A DNA stretch of 64,000 nucleotides from Crambe crambe (GCA_963924555.1 OZ004598.1:2256501-2320500); one strand, 5' to 3'; positions 43,001 to 55,619 are shown, counted from the first letter of the stretch. Made by a program: numbers and translations. The notes: generated by a model from the sequence alone, not told the origin.

Positions 43001-45062
43001 ATTGTTGCTAGCTACTGGGACACTATATATATGTATATATAGCTATATACACATTTTGTTTTCAAAGGAAAAAGTGGATGGGGTAAGGACTTGTAGCTAG
43101 ATCTCTAGGGCTTGTAGGTCTCTAGGGCTAGCATTGGAGAGTGCAGTTGCTGCACTTGGGACTGTCCTTGACAGGCACTCCCCAAAGCTATTATGTTGAC
43201 TGTATGTTGGGCTAAGGCTATGTGCATATTATGCTGTATTTATGCAGGCTGCACATATATCAGGCTGGGCAGCTTATGGGCTTATATGTTATATGTAGGG
43301 CTGTGGTAGACCTGGGCAGGTCTCCACAATTACTTGAGCCATGTGGGGGGAGTGGCCCCTGCACTACTACCAACTCTTTATTCCACCCTAGCGTGGAAGC
43401 TAAGTGCCATGTCAATGGCATACCGAGCTAGCCACATGGCAGCTTGTTAACTAATTATATAGCTATAAGAGCATAATCCAGTTTTCACTATAATAGCTAC
43501 AGTACAGGTTTTCAATCTGGTCATTACACAGTTCATTTCACTTGGTCATATTATATTAATTTTAGGAATAGACTGAAAACTGATCTAATAGCTACAATGT
43601 ATAGCTGTATTATTACCAGGCATGGATGCTAATAATAGTTAGCTGGGCTTCTAAAATTAAAATCAAAAACCAATAGCTACTCCCAGTTATTATTAATGTC
43701 AAATACTCAGTTCATTTACATAATGAGATGGATTTAGCTATATCTACTTTTTTACAGTTACATGAATTTTAGCTTAAATCTTTTAAATTAGCTACTCTGC
43801 ATCAATTTAATCATGCACACAGAAAAAAAAAGCAGATTACGTTGTTTTTTCTGTGTGCTGCTGTTATATAAACAGGTAGCTATTATATGTAGCTAGCGAT
43901 TAAATAAAAACAAACTCTATAGAAACATAACCTGATATGTACTTAGCTAGTTGAATGGAGCTGGTAGCCAGGCTTAATATTATAATTTGAGAAGACAATT
44001 CTGAGCTGGAAAAATAATGGGCATGCGTAATCTATATTGTAGCTATATGCGTAGGTATCCCTTTTTGCCATTCACCAAAAGGTACTAATTAGCTAGATTC
44101 CACGAGGACAATGTTAGCTACAGTTTTAAAAAAAATCAAAGGCCAATTATTAATAGACTGCATGAGTGTCCTCATGCAGCATATTTGACACCATCACTCC
44201 AATGTCTATCAAGTTCTTGTCAGGATCGGATATGCAGCAGTGTAGCTACAGCGCAAGAAGTGAGTCTCATTCAATGATTTAGCTAGCTATTATACATAGC
44301 TAGCTTGGGAGTTGGGTTACGCTGATTAGGCATAGAAACTATGGGGGCTGTGAGGGGGCTATAGCCCCCCCCCCCCAATAAAGCTTTGTACGTGCATGCA
44401 TGTGCTAACTATTTTTTTTTCACTGATTATGTACATGTACTTCCTCCTACATTGCCCCCCCCCCCCCCCCTACACCTATGATAAAATGTACAAGGCCTAT
44501 ATTGTTGATCATTATAGTTTTCTCACCCCCCTCCTGCATCAGTTACTCTTTAGCTAACAAATTTTTATCTAGAATTTATTTTCATTGTTAAAGCTTACTT
44601 GTATGAATTTACAATGTAGCTATTAAATTCTGTACAATGGTATTTTAACATGACAGTCTTCCTGTGCTCAACTAGGAAGTGCATCCCTAGCTCCTTGATG
44701 AAGGTCTTCAATAGCTACCACGCGTGCATAGCGGCCAGGCATTGCCCCTGTCCACGACCATGATGCGACAACAAGAGAATTTAAAGGTTTAATGGTTCAA
44801 AGATTTAATGTTAAAACCCGAAAGGAATACAGTGCTGTAGGAATAACAAACAAAAGTATAGCTACAATAAATATAGATATACAATGACCAGACATGGTGG
44901 TTGTGTGTTCTGAATTATTTAAGAGTAGCTAGCTATAGCTGTGATAGCTATGATGTCTCTTCACAGGCTGGGATGAATTAGGAGGGCAATTAGGTCCAAG
45001 GGCCGGTGGAGATGCTCTTCCGCAATTATGTGTGAGGCTGGAGGCTAGCTAACTATACTTCC
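43001..45062. other. non-coding, dispanin-array flank
   Basis: From 43445 the text is colinear with 53970-54200 (GGTTTTCAATCTGGTCATTA, AATAGACTGAAAACTGA). Later stretches carry C-runs at 44366-44378 and 44455-44470 and a CCTACACCTATGA repeat end. No intact gene is seen; the degenerate dispanin first exon is listed separately. Confidence 0.5.
44185..44262 (+). pseudogene. degenerate orphan dispanin first exon
   Basis: ACTCCAATGTCTATCAAGTT, CTTGTCAGGATCGGATATGC and AGCAGTGTAGCTACAGCGCA followed by GTGAGT match the conserved first-exon block. The start codon is deleted, a short insertion interrupts the coding part, and the NRF1-type site is absent. It lies less than 1 kb upstream of the real D first exon. 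Confidence 0.6.
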
Positions 45063-45074
45063 TGCGCATGCTCA
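45063..45074. promoter_or_regulatory. degraded NRF1-type site of dispanin D
   Basis: TGCGCATGCTCA, one base off the palindrome, lies 114 bp upstream of the D start at 45177. The same substitution is present at E (50091-50102), marking D and E as sharing a promoter ancestor. Confidence 0.5.
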
Positions 45075-45176
45075 TTCAGGACAAAACTCGTGAGCTAGCT
45101 ATTGCGGAAGATAATATCAGTATCAGTGCAGCTGTCACTCCAGTGTTTATCAAGTTCTTATCAGGATCGATCCAGA

Positions 45177-47933
45177 ATGGATATGCAGCAGTGTGCAGCG
45201 CAAAAAGTGAGTCTCATTCAATTATTTAGCTAGCTAACTATAGCCTCACAGATATAGGCGCCAGAGTGAGATTCTGATAGCCAATTTGAAAATAACTGCA
45301 GCTATTTTCAAACAGGCTATCAGAATCTCACTTGCATGTCATCAAGCTAAATTATGCAAGTCCAGTGCCTTCAACCTGTGAACTTTGATATCATAGTAAG
45401 TTTACCTAAATTTTGATCAGTATTTCTGGTTAAATTTCAGTAAAAATACTGATGAATCAGTATGGTTGGAGTCTCTGCAAGTCATTCCTTTGACTAGCCC
45501 ATGGCTGGACATGCACATCAGCATGCATTCTTTGATACAGCACCACATGAATGTCTTGCCAATTCAAATAAAGGAGTAAACTTTAGGGGACCCTGGCCCC
45601 CTGTGGCCCCACAGCTGTTCCTGCAACAGTGGGTCACATAATTATATGTAAGACCACTATTAATTTTGTTGATCATTAGTTTCTCATCAGATGATTTTGC
45701 TCAGACTGATGAGGGTGGATGGCATAGTATTGGCCATTATAATAGGCTTATTCATGCAGTCATTTTCCACAAGTTGATACAGTCAGAAGTGATGGAGTTA
45801 GGCATGAGACTTTTTTTTTTTTTTTTTTTTTTTTGGCCTATTATTCTATTCTGCAGTGCTCCCCAGCAGACCCATTATTCTTTTTGTAGTAGCCTATTAT
45901 TCTCAACAATAATATATCAAAATATCCTATATTTTGAACTGTGCACAGCATTTAGCTACATAAGATGTAATTTTGCAAACAGTTTTCTTGCTGATGGGAT
46001 GCAAAAAAAACAACAAAAAAAACTCACTCAGAATGCAATGCTAGCACTCAAGAACACCCATGTGTAGGCAAGGGAGTGAGGTTATTTGGGCTGTTTATTT
46101 AGCTTATTATGCTGCTATTCCAGTGAATCCCTATAGATATAGCGGTTGTATGTGATTTATCACCTGAGCCCCCCCCCCCAGGGCAAAGGTGATAATTACA
46201 TACTGCCTCTGAGGTAAATCTGGGAATGTGCTAGCTATATGGATCTACCAACAACACTGAGCTGAAACTGTTGAGAACCAATTTTGCACACAATGATGTG
46301 ATCAGTGCGCACTTGACATGAGTATGTGCACACAAGGTTGCTAACTAGCTAACTAGGTATAGCTACATAGGTCTAGGCACTGACTCAGGCTTGCAGTCAA
46401 TAAGCGGTGATCAACAAATTTTCAATATTTCTCACCATCCATAAATTTCCAGGATTGATATTATTAAGTGTCTAGACAGGCAAGCCATACATTTTAGGAA
46501 CCGGGTTCATAAAACAAATAGACATGTAATAAAAGTAGGCACTTTATATCAACTGTCTGGCCTTTGAAGTAGCCACAATGTACTAGAATTACAACTGGTG
46601 GCTACCCTTTGATGTAGCACAGCCCATTATTATGAGCCCCATGCCTAGATGCCTATAGAAATTCAATTATTATCTTGTATAGGTAGAGTAAATTGATGTG
46701 GGTGGGAGGATGAGAAACTACGTGGCCTAAGATGTCTATTGGGGCTTCCCAAATCCCAAATATGCATCACACACCATGAAACAGAATCATCTGGCATGCA
46801 CTATATTGAATATTATTATGACTCTGTAATTAGTGAGCTGGTACCTGACTTAATTAGTCATAATAATACATTAAATTCTTTGCCATGGATGGGTGCATGG
46901 CACAGCCAAGTCATCAGATTGTACGGTTCCATCTATAGCGTGGATAGTATCTGCTAATTATTATATTAACCATTGATGCACTACACCTATGTGTTAATAA
47001 TGACTAGATATATAATTAAAATGTGGAAATTTATTACCCCTGTCAATGATATCATCTGCAGAATGAGAATGAGAAGATGTACAATGAGTATGAAGTTCCC
47101 AGCTATCAAGATGCAATGATTCCTAACCCAGCTGTCGTGCCACCAACAAGTGCTGTTCAGTCCACAGTTGACTGTGATGTCGTTGAGTTCCAGCCCCTTG
47201 CTACTAAACCCCCACCAAACCCGAAAGAAGTGCTACCTGCCAATGATCACCTGTATCTGACTCTGGCTTTGATGTGTGCCTGCATTGTGTTGGGTTTCAA
47301 CGGGCTGGGGATGGCTTGCTTGCTCCCTGCACTCATCTGTTCAGCATTGGTATAGTTATTTACTCCATGCTCATGTACACTTCATTTCAATGACAAAGTG
47401 TGATTTAGTCAGCTATTATGTAGCTTGCTAGCTTTTAGCTATAGCCTACGTATCGCTATATTAGTGCAAATTTCCCACTAGGTATAGCTCACCTCAAATG
47501 ATTATAGGTACCTGTAAATTGGGAAGTTTTCATTGTTACGGCTCACTTGTATGAATTTTACACTAAATAAATTTTATACAATGGTAATTTTCAGTTGCTT
47601 ACACAACAATGAAAATAATTTTAACAATATGTACTTTTTTTACAATGCACTGTGTGGCAAGAAATTTCGTTTCATAGTTATAATTATGCTTTCCACACAT
47701 AGGGATATGATTATAACAGGGAGAAGAAGATTGAGAAGGCTAAAAAGATTGGAAAAGCTGCTCTTATCTGCAATATTGTGGTGGTGACTATGAATATTGT
47801 GTTTTATATTGTGGTGGGCATTATGACCGTCGTTCTGATTAGTCTTGCATATGCAGGAAAATTATATAACAATAACTATCATGGATCCTATTATTATAAC
47901 CGCTACCGAAATAGCTCATATTATGATTACTGA
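45177..47933 (+). CDS. dispanin/CD225 family membrane protein D
   Basis: Exons 45177-45206 (MDMQQCAAQK|GTGAGT), 47062-47349 and 47703-47933 give 182 residues. Residues ~17-60 form the polar Pro-rich leader (YEVPSYQDAMIPNPAVVPP), then comes the first helix with the family's LGFNGLGMACLLPAL. Exon 3 opens with GYDYNREKKIEKAKKIGKAA, the second helix, and a longer Tyr/Asn-rich tail (YYYNRYRNSSYYDY) shared only with F. The frame is open throughout. Intron 1 is 1.86 kb and includes a segment inverted relative to F and a long T-run. It is a close sister of F across both exons and about 0.8 kb of 3' flank. Function by family analogy only. Confidence 0.82.
45260..45332. repeat. hairpin in intron 1 of dispanin D
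   Basis: GAGTGAGATTCTGATAGCCA and its inverted copy GGCTATCAGAATCTCACTT surround a TTGAAAATAACTGCAGCTAT centre. Single-armed versions follow the first exons of B, E and G; a shortened hairpin is at F (54685-54735). Confidence 0.6.
46055..46620. other. segment inverted relative to dispanin F intron
   Basis: This stretch (GCAAGGGAGTGAGGTTATTT through GGACTGTCTAGAC-like text to GTAGCACAG) matches the reverse complement of 55370-55760 in intron 1 of dispanin F. The flanks on both sides are colinear in direct orientation. One locus therefore suffered an inversion of about 0.4-0.6 kb. The inverted block is bordered by C-run/G-run DNA. Confidence 0.7.
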
Positions 47934-50090
47934 TAAATTTGGACATTGTTAACTTTCATATAGATTATAATTATAGTAGCTATAGTTGTGTTATTGTTAG
48001 AATAGAGCTTTGCTATTTCATTCACCCAAACTTCTGTTTACAATTATTGTCGTCGCTCATGTGATCAGTAGCAGCGCATGACCCTACCGGCTGTGCTCAT
48101 CATGTGCTAGCGTAACCGCACGATCACGATAGGACCCTTTTCCATAATTATTAAACCCTTAACCCCATTACCATTATTATTTCCCTCCCGTATATAGGGG
48201 AATATGGTAAAAGGTCTACCATTCACACGCAGGTGAGGCCATGCCACATTCGCTTGATCACATGTGTTACAGTACCTCTAGCTAATATTGTCTCCAAATT
48301 TGACGCCACTGGAGAAGTCAGCAAAAAAAAATGCACTCAGTTCTGAATGTGATAGTGCAGCTACTGAAATTACTTGACATTAAAGTTAATAACTCCATGT
48401 TCAGAAGATGCATTTTTAAAAATAAGTTAGCCCCTCCCCTTTTGATATTCTGGATCCTCCCCTGAGAATTGGAGTTGCTCTTTAACTTGGGTGAGTCGAG
48501 TATTTGTAAGCTACTTAAAAGAGCAATTTTAGCAGAAAGAAATTACTGTTAATTACCATACAAAGAAATTTGTAATTACAAGCTCTATTTACTAGTGATG
48601 TGTTACAAACAGCATAACCTTATATCTTCATTGACGAACCAATATTATGACCACAAAACAATGTCCTCACAACAGTTAGCCACACACATGTGAAACTTAT
48701 TTATTACAGAGATATTAACAACCTGAGTTCACCTCAATTTGGCCTGCATGCAAATAATTTTTCAGACTTGCACACTCAAGCTGTCAAAAGGGGCTGGCAT
48801 GAAGCACTCACATGCCATGATGATTAGAGAACAAGAAGAATTGAGGGGGTGGGGTTGTGTATGCTTAATTGTCAACGATACTTCTGAGAGTCATAACACA
48901 GCTCATATTTCGTGCAACATTGCTTGATCATGCCAATATTAAATTTTGGAGTAGACTATGTAGCTATATAGCTATAGCTGCATTATAATAATTTAATACA
49001 TAGTACACTGGGCTTCTTATATAAAATCGAATAGCTGTTATATTCACAGTGTAGCAGCTTGTGCTACATGTATAAAGCATATAGGAATTTGTACTAATGA
49101 GATAGAATTACACTCAGATCAAAGTTCAAATGGAGTCTGTGCTATTATGTATAAACATAAAGGAAGTTGAGTCATGCTGGACAGTATAAATATTGTACTA
49201 CAGTGAGTCATGCGACTTGGCAAGTGGAGTCTGTATAAACATAAAGTTTAATGAGTGATGCAATATCTCAGATCAAAGTTTCAAATGGAGTCTGTGCTAT
49301 TTATGTATAAGCATAAAGGAAGTTGAGTCATGCCGGACAGTATAAACATTGTACTACTGAGTCATGAGACTCGGATCAAAGTTCAAATGGAGTCTGTTAA
49401 AGTTTAATGAGTGATGCAATATCTCAGATCAAAGTTTCAAATGGAGTCATGGAGTCACACACGCATGGCTAGCTATGTATACTCTACTCTATGGCTATGT
49501 TCTATACTCACAGTGGAAGTGATATAGCTATGTTGCATAGCTATGTACCACTTTTACTGTGAGTATAGAACAATTGTTACATATAAGATGGGTTAAATTT
49601 TCTATATAGCTAATGTTCTGTTCTCTTACGTATTTTATATGTACTACTTAGCTAACTGAATTGAGCTGGTGGCCAAGCCATCTTAGTGCTATATATAATA
49701 TTGAAATTTTAGACAGTTAGTTCCGAGCTGGAAAATAAAGATCAATACCAATTTTTTTCACATTATCAGTACACAGCTTAGCTACCTATCTCCTTGATGA
49801 AGGTCTTCAATACTGTATAGGCCTATAGCTATAGCAGCCGGGCATTGTCCCTGTCCACAACCATTATGAAACAACAAGAGAATTGAAGGTTTAATGTTAA
49901 AGCCCCAGTGGAGTAGTAAAACTACAATGACTAGCTATGACATGGTGGTCGTGTTCTGAATTGTTTAAGAGTAGCTGTGACCTTAAAATGTCTCTTCACA
50001 GGGATGAATTAGGAGGGCAGGGCAATTATGTCGTCCAAGGGCCAGTGGAGATGCTCTTCCGAGACAGTACAGGTGATCAATTATACTTCC
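47934..50090. other. 3' flank of D and upstream region of E
   Basis: 47934-48730 is colinear with 57072-57800 after F. From about 48850 the text matches 20570-22050 (upstream of the orphan first exon), including a palindrome at 49496-49569. No gene is supported. Confidence 0.55.
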
Positions 50091-50102
50091 TGCGCATGCT
50101 CA
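50091..50102. promoter_or_regulatory. degraded NRF1-type site of dispanin E
   Basis: TGCGCATGCTCA lies 115 bp upstream of the E start at 50206, with the same single change as at D. Confidence 0.5.
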
Positions 50103-50205
50103 TTCAGGACAAACTCGCGAGCTAGCTATTGCGGACCGATATCATATCAGTGCAGCTGTACCGTCAGTCCAGTGTCTATCAAGTTCTTATCAGGATCGGT
50201 CCAGA

Positions 50206-53200
50206 ATGGATATGCAACAGTGTGCAGCGCAGAAAGTGAGCCTCATAGATTACTGAATGATAGACGCCAGAGTGAGATTCTGATAACCTCTTTGAAAATA
50301 ACTATAGCTACTATAAGTCATTCCTATTGATCATTGACTACCCAATCAATCGCACCAATTGGCTACAGAGCATAACTAGGGCTAGCCCTAGCCCCTAGCC
50401 CTAGCCCTAGCTACTGTTCAAATATTAATAGCTAATTATAAGCAACATAATGCTATTTTGCTTGCCAATTCATTTACATAAAATAAATGAGTAAAAATTT
50501 TGTGGGGATGGCCCTGTGGCCCCCTAACTGTTCCTGCACCAGTGGGTCACATATTATATATGTAAGGCCACTATTTGTTGGGACAGATGTTAAGCCTATT
50601 TTTTTTTACTGTAGTTGATACAGTCAGAAGTGATGTGGTAGCCTACTTATGCATGGTTAAGATCAAAGCACTGCTACTTGGTTTGTAACTCTGGTATACA
50701 GGCACAACCACAGGGTGATACTGATACAACCCAGGAAGTTGGTCCTTTTTATGATAACAATGCCCTACATTGCTCTCGCCCCCGCTCCCAAGGGCATTGG
50801 GGCTTCCCAAATCCCAAATAAGTATCACACACCAAAACAAGTATGCACTAATATATATGTAGTCACAAGTTGTATGAGCTTCATTTGACAGGTTTTGTAG
50901 GTATAAGACTGTTACTTTCTACATCATTGCCATTGGCCTACTACATACATACAGTACATGCAGGCCCATGCAGTATCTCAATAATAGTTATAATCCTTGT
51001 GTATCTTCTACTATATAGCACAAAAATTTTTGTGGGTACTAAGATTAATTTCCTTATTAAACCAGACACAACACTCAACACCAATAATACACACACTAAG
51101 TGTGTAGTGTACACAATAGTTTCTTCTGTATACATGTATAGAGTAATTGCAGCAGATATTAATTTTTTTTTGTGTGTAGGAGTGTGATATACCCCTATAG
51201 GGGTAATTACATTTGCATAGCTGGGATTCATAGAGTATAACATAATTTATTGCCAAAAATAATTATATATACATGTACCTGACTTAATTTCATGTGATGT
51301 GCAGGCAGTAGCTAAATAATATAATACCTTTGATGCCATGTCAGGCACACACAGTTTGGGAGAAGGTGGATAGTATCTGCCTAATATTTTAACAATACAA
51401 CCACACTGCATGCATTTATGTATGTCGACTGAATGGTTACAGCTATTTGTAATTATTACCCCTGTCAATGATATCATCTGCAGCACGAAAATGAGAAGAT
51501 GTACAATGAGTATGAAGTTCCCAGCTATCAAGACGCAATGATTCCTAACCCAGCTGTCCCACCAACAAGTGCTGTTCAGTCCACAGTTAAGTGTGATGTC
51601 GTTGAGCTCCAGCCCCTTGCTACCAAATCCCCACCTAACCCAAAAGAGGTGCTGCCTGCCAATGACCACCTGTTCTTGACCTTGGCTTTGATGTGTGCCT
51701 GCATAGTACTGGGTTTCAACGGACTGGGGATGGCTTGCTTGCTCCCTGCACTCGTCTGTTCAGCATTGGTATAGTTATTTATTATTATCATGTTCATGTA
51801 TACTTCATTTCAATGTATGGCTTCACCATAGTACAAATCTACGTTACAACTCATGATGTATCCACCATTATAACTAGCATGCACTTTAAAAATAACTATT
51901 AGCCATAAGGATATGTGATGTGTGTTTAGTCACATCAAAGGCACCGGCTGTAACCACTGTCTGGTATTGTATCTATAGCAACCATAGTCATAATAAGCCA
52001 CAGTTTTGATAGTGCAAAAGCCAGCGAATTTCCAAATCTAATAATAGCTATCAGAGAGTGCGGTAGCACTCTCTATGTAGGGATGACTCGGACGGCCGCG
52101 CATGCCGCCTATAGACTAATACAAAAGTGAAATTCTAGTTCCCCCACTTAGACCTAACAAAAGCTACTGTGAATGATTATCCAGCCTACTAGAGCCTACT
52201 ACAATGTGCAGATCACGTTTCAGGACCAGGGAGCTTACCGTTTCAGAAATATGGCAAGCAGGTAAATCGCTTGATTCTTCTTCTCCATTATTATTCTTCT
52301 TATTATTCTTCTTAGACAACCATATCTCTCGAACCACTCAAACTACAGCTATGATTTCTGGATAAATCCACTCCAAATTCTATGAACTACGATCTTTTCT
52401 ACTCGTTGATCCTTGAAAGAGTCGCTGAAAAAGGAGACACTACGGAGCACAGCACTCGACTAATTCAATTAGGAAGCCATCTTTTCTATAATACGCATGC
52501 GCATGTATTTGATATCGAAATTATAATATTACTCAGCTATCTCTAGCTAGCTAGCTATTAGCTAGCTCTAGATAATGGACTACACTATCAACTCGGGGAT
52601 TTTAGATTCACCAATCCAGCTACCCGTAGACTCTATTTCAGCATCTTCGACCTCCAAGTATAGCTCAACAATAACACAACACCTTGACTCGTTAATTGCT
52701 ATGCTATTGGAGAACTATTCTTCTTCCATCTGTCCCCTGCATAGAAGAATGAACTCTATACATAGCTAAAACCATAAAAAAGAGGAAAAAAGACCAGGAA
52801 CAAGTAAGGGAAAAAGCATTTCATGAAATGAAAAAAGATGTAGGGATGACCACTGCTCAAAAAAGTAAGGAAACAAGAAGGATCTTTGTTCTGTATAATT
52901 ATCCGGCCAACAATCCCTACATATACGTATGTATATTACTGCACTATAATCTGAAGCTACCTGATGTATATGTAGGGATTGTTGGCTGGATAATTATACA
53001 GAACAAAGATCCTTCTTGTTTCCTTACTTTTTTGAGCAGTGGTCATCCCTACATCTTTTTTCATTTCACGAAATGCTTTTTCCCTTATTATAATACAGTC
53101 AATGCCTCAAATCATTAGCTATAGGTACATGTACCTTTAGCTAATGTAAATTAATTTTTATCTTCACTGTTCTTACTTGTATGAATGTTACACTAAGCTA

Positions 53201-53523
53201 TGATAATTTTCAGTTGTTTAACATGATAATGAAAATAATTCTACAAAAAACTTCCCAATTTATTTTTAACAATGCATTGTGTTGCAAGAAAGTTTACTTT
53301 CCACACATAGGGATATGATTATAACAGGGAGAAGAAGATTGAGAAGGCTAAAAAAATTGGAAAAGCTGCTCTTATCTGCAACATTGTGGTGGTGACTATG
53401 AATATTGTGTTTTATATTGTTGTGGGCATTATGACCGTCGTTCTGATCAGTCTTGCAGCCACAGGAAAATTATATGGCTATAGTTCCTATTATGGCTGCT
53501 ACCGAAATGGTTATTGTTACTGA
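50206..53523 (+). CDS. dispanin/CD225 family membrane protein E
   Basis: Exons 50206-50235 (MDMQQCAAQK, donor GTGAGC), 51484-51768 and 53311-53523 give 175 residues. The leader lacks one Val of the VVPP motif (NPAVPPTSAV). The first helix reads FLTLALMCACIVLGFNGLG; exon 3 has GYDYNREKKIEKAKKIGKAA, the second helix and an atypical tail (YGYSSYYGCYRNGYCY) with two Cys. The frame is open. Intron 2 is 1.54 kb because of a 1,034-bp insertion (52052-53085), and it preserves the empty target site of the pogo element found at locus C. Splicing across the insertion needs transcript support. Confidence 0.8.
50381..50411. repeat. short CCCTAG tandem repeat
   Basis: About five units of GCCCTA/CCCTAG (AGCCCTAGCCCCTAGCCCTA) in intron 1 of dispanin E. 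It is superficially telomere-like, but the unit is CCCTAG rather than CCCTAA and it is short. Confidence 0.6.
52052..53085. mobile_element. 1,034-bp insertion with terminal fold-back
   Basis: Locus C reads AATAGCTATTATAATACAGT without interruption (34688-34707). Here 1,034 bp separates AATAGCTAT from TATTATAATACAG, with TAT on both sides. The insertion starts with the AGAGAGTGC hairpin also found at 670-692 and ends in ~120-bp inverted arms (52806-52925 and 52967-53087, starting TAAGGGAAAAAGCATTTCAT). A Ser-rich frame (from MDYTINSGILDSPIQLPVDS at 52575) lies inside downstream of CGCATGCGCATG. Whether it is translated is unclear; class unknown. Confidence 0.7.
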
Positions 53524-54214
53524 TAATTTGGACATTGTTAACTTTCACGTTGCAGTGACATTATATTACATAGTATAGGTGTGTTGTTGTTAGAATAGAG
53601 ATTTGTTTGACTTGGAACGAATTTAATTCTGATTATAATAAAACAATGATTTCGCGCATGCAATATAGCTAGCTATGGCACACACCGCATACATATATAG
53701 TTATTTGCAGAATCATGTGTACGTTACAGTGGCAAAAAAATGCATCAAGGCCACTACTTGCACATATGCGCTGAAAAACCATGGATACAAGCATACCTAT
53801 AATAGCTAAAAGATTCTCTTGTGACCTGGCATTGGTGGCAATGAAAAGTAGCTACATGGGTTGATGCTTGAAAATAGCAGCAAATTTGTGTTGTGGATAC
53901 TTGTACTGTCCAGAGAATTGTCTCCAAATTTGATGCCACTGGAGAAGTCATAAGTTTCCTCTTTTTTGTTTTGCAATAATTATAGCTAAGAGCATAATGC
54001 AATGTCATAATTGTTTTCACTGTAATACAGGTTTTCAATCTCGTCATTACACAGTTCATTTCACTTGGTCATAATTATTATATTTATGAATAGACTGAAA
54101 ACTGAAACTAACAGCTACAATGTATATTATTACCAGGCATGGATGCTAATAATAATATAGTTAGCTGGGTTCCTAAAATTATCAAAATCCAGTTATTATT
54201 AATGTCCATGCAAT

Positions 54215-54273
54215 CAGTGAGCTTCCCCCCCCCCCCCCCCCCCAAGGTGAAATTCCTAGATGAAACCCCAGGT
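54215..54273. mobile_element. partial CAGGG MITE, 3' end only
   Basis: A C-run followed by AAGGTGAAATTCCTAGATGA and AACCCC matches the 3' end of the 20928-21236 element. The 5' end is missing. Confidence 0.6.
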
Positions 54274-54595
54274 TAAAATTTAGAATCAAATAAAGTCCAG
54301 AATGTGAATACTTTCTCCACTTCACCAGCTGCAATACTACCTAAGAAATTGTCCTCTAGCCCGAGAGTCTTCCTGTGCTCAACTAGGAAGTGCATCCATA
54401 GCTCCTTGATGAAGGTCTTCAATATACCGTGCATAGCAGCCAGGCATTGTCCCTGTCCATGACCATGATGCAACAACAAAGGTTTAATATGGTTCAAAGG
54501 TTTAATGTTAAAGCCTGAAAGGGATACAGTGCTGTAGGAATAACGAACAAAAGTAGCTATCAAGTTTATCAAGTTCTTATCAGGATCGATCCAGA

Positions 54596-55582
54596 ATGGA
54601 TATGCAGCAGTGTGCAGCGCAAAAAGTGAGTTTCATTCAATTATTTAGCTAGCTATAACTATAGTCTGAGTGATATAGGCACCAATGAGACTCTGATAGC
54701 CAATTTGAAAATAAAGTTATTTTCAAGAATCTCACTTGCATGTCATTAAGCTAAATTATGCAAGTGTCCAGTGCCTTCAACCTGTCCCATTTTCAGTATT
54801 TTCAGTATTTCAGCCATTTTCATAGTAATACTAATATAAAATGTGTATAGTAAGTTTACCTAAATTTCAGTATTTTTGAAAATTCAGTATTTCTGGTTAA
54901 ATTTCAGTAAAAATATTGATGAATCAGTCATTCCTATTGATCTTTTGACTAGCCAATCACGGCTGGACATGCACATCAGCATGCCTTGCATGCTATTTTG
55001 CTTGCCAATTCATTTACATAAAGTAAAGGAGTAAAACTTTAGGGGATCCTGGCCCCTGTGCCCCCCCCCCCCCAGCTGTTCCTGCACCAGTGGGTCACAT
55101 AATATATGTAAGGATTAATTTTGTTGATCATTAGTTTCTCATCAGACTGATGAGGGTGGGTGGCATGGCCATTATGCCATTATATTTTAATAGGTTTATT
55201 CGTACAGTCATTTTCCACAAGTTAAACAAAAGTGATGGGTTAGGCATGAAGCTTTTTCTAGTCTGCAGTGCTCCCATTATTTTTTTCATAATAGCCTATT
55301 ATTCTCAACAATAATATATTTTGAACTGTGCATAGCATTTAGCTACATAAGATGTAATTTTGCGAACAGTTTTCTTGTTGATCAGTTGTAATTCTAGTAC
55401 ATTGTGGCTACTTCAAAGGCCAGACAGTTGATACAAAGTGCCTACTTTTATTACATGTTGTGAACCAGTTTCCTAGAATGTATGGCTTGCCTGTCTAGAC
55501 AACCCTGGAAATTTATGGATGGTGAGAATATTGAAAAAGATTTAGTTGTTTGTTGATCACTGCTGATTGACTGCATGCCTGA

Positions 55583-55619
<37 letters not shown>

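Larger units (their letters stand above)
35443..43444. other. ~8-kb composite insertion
   Basis: Relative to the flank of dispanin E, about 8 kb is extra here, replacing roughly 30 bp (53939-53970). It contains a degenerate element at 36.0-37.8 kb and the DIRS-type retrotransposon at 38.1-43.0 kb. Stretches at 35443-36050 and 43000-43440 have no recognisable gene. Confidence 0.55.

Noticed and set aside
50381..50411. Telomere repeat
   Set aside because: The unit is CCCTAG, only about five copies, internal to a gene; not the animal CCCTAA repeat.
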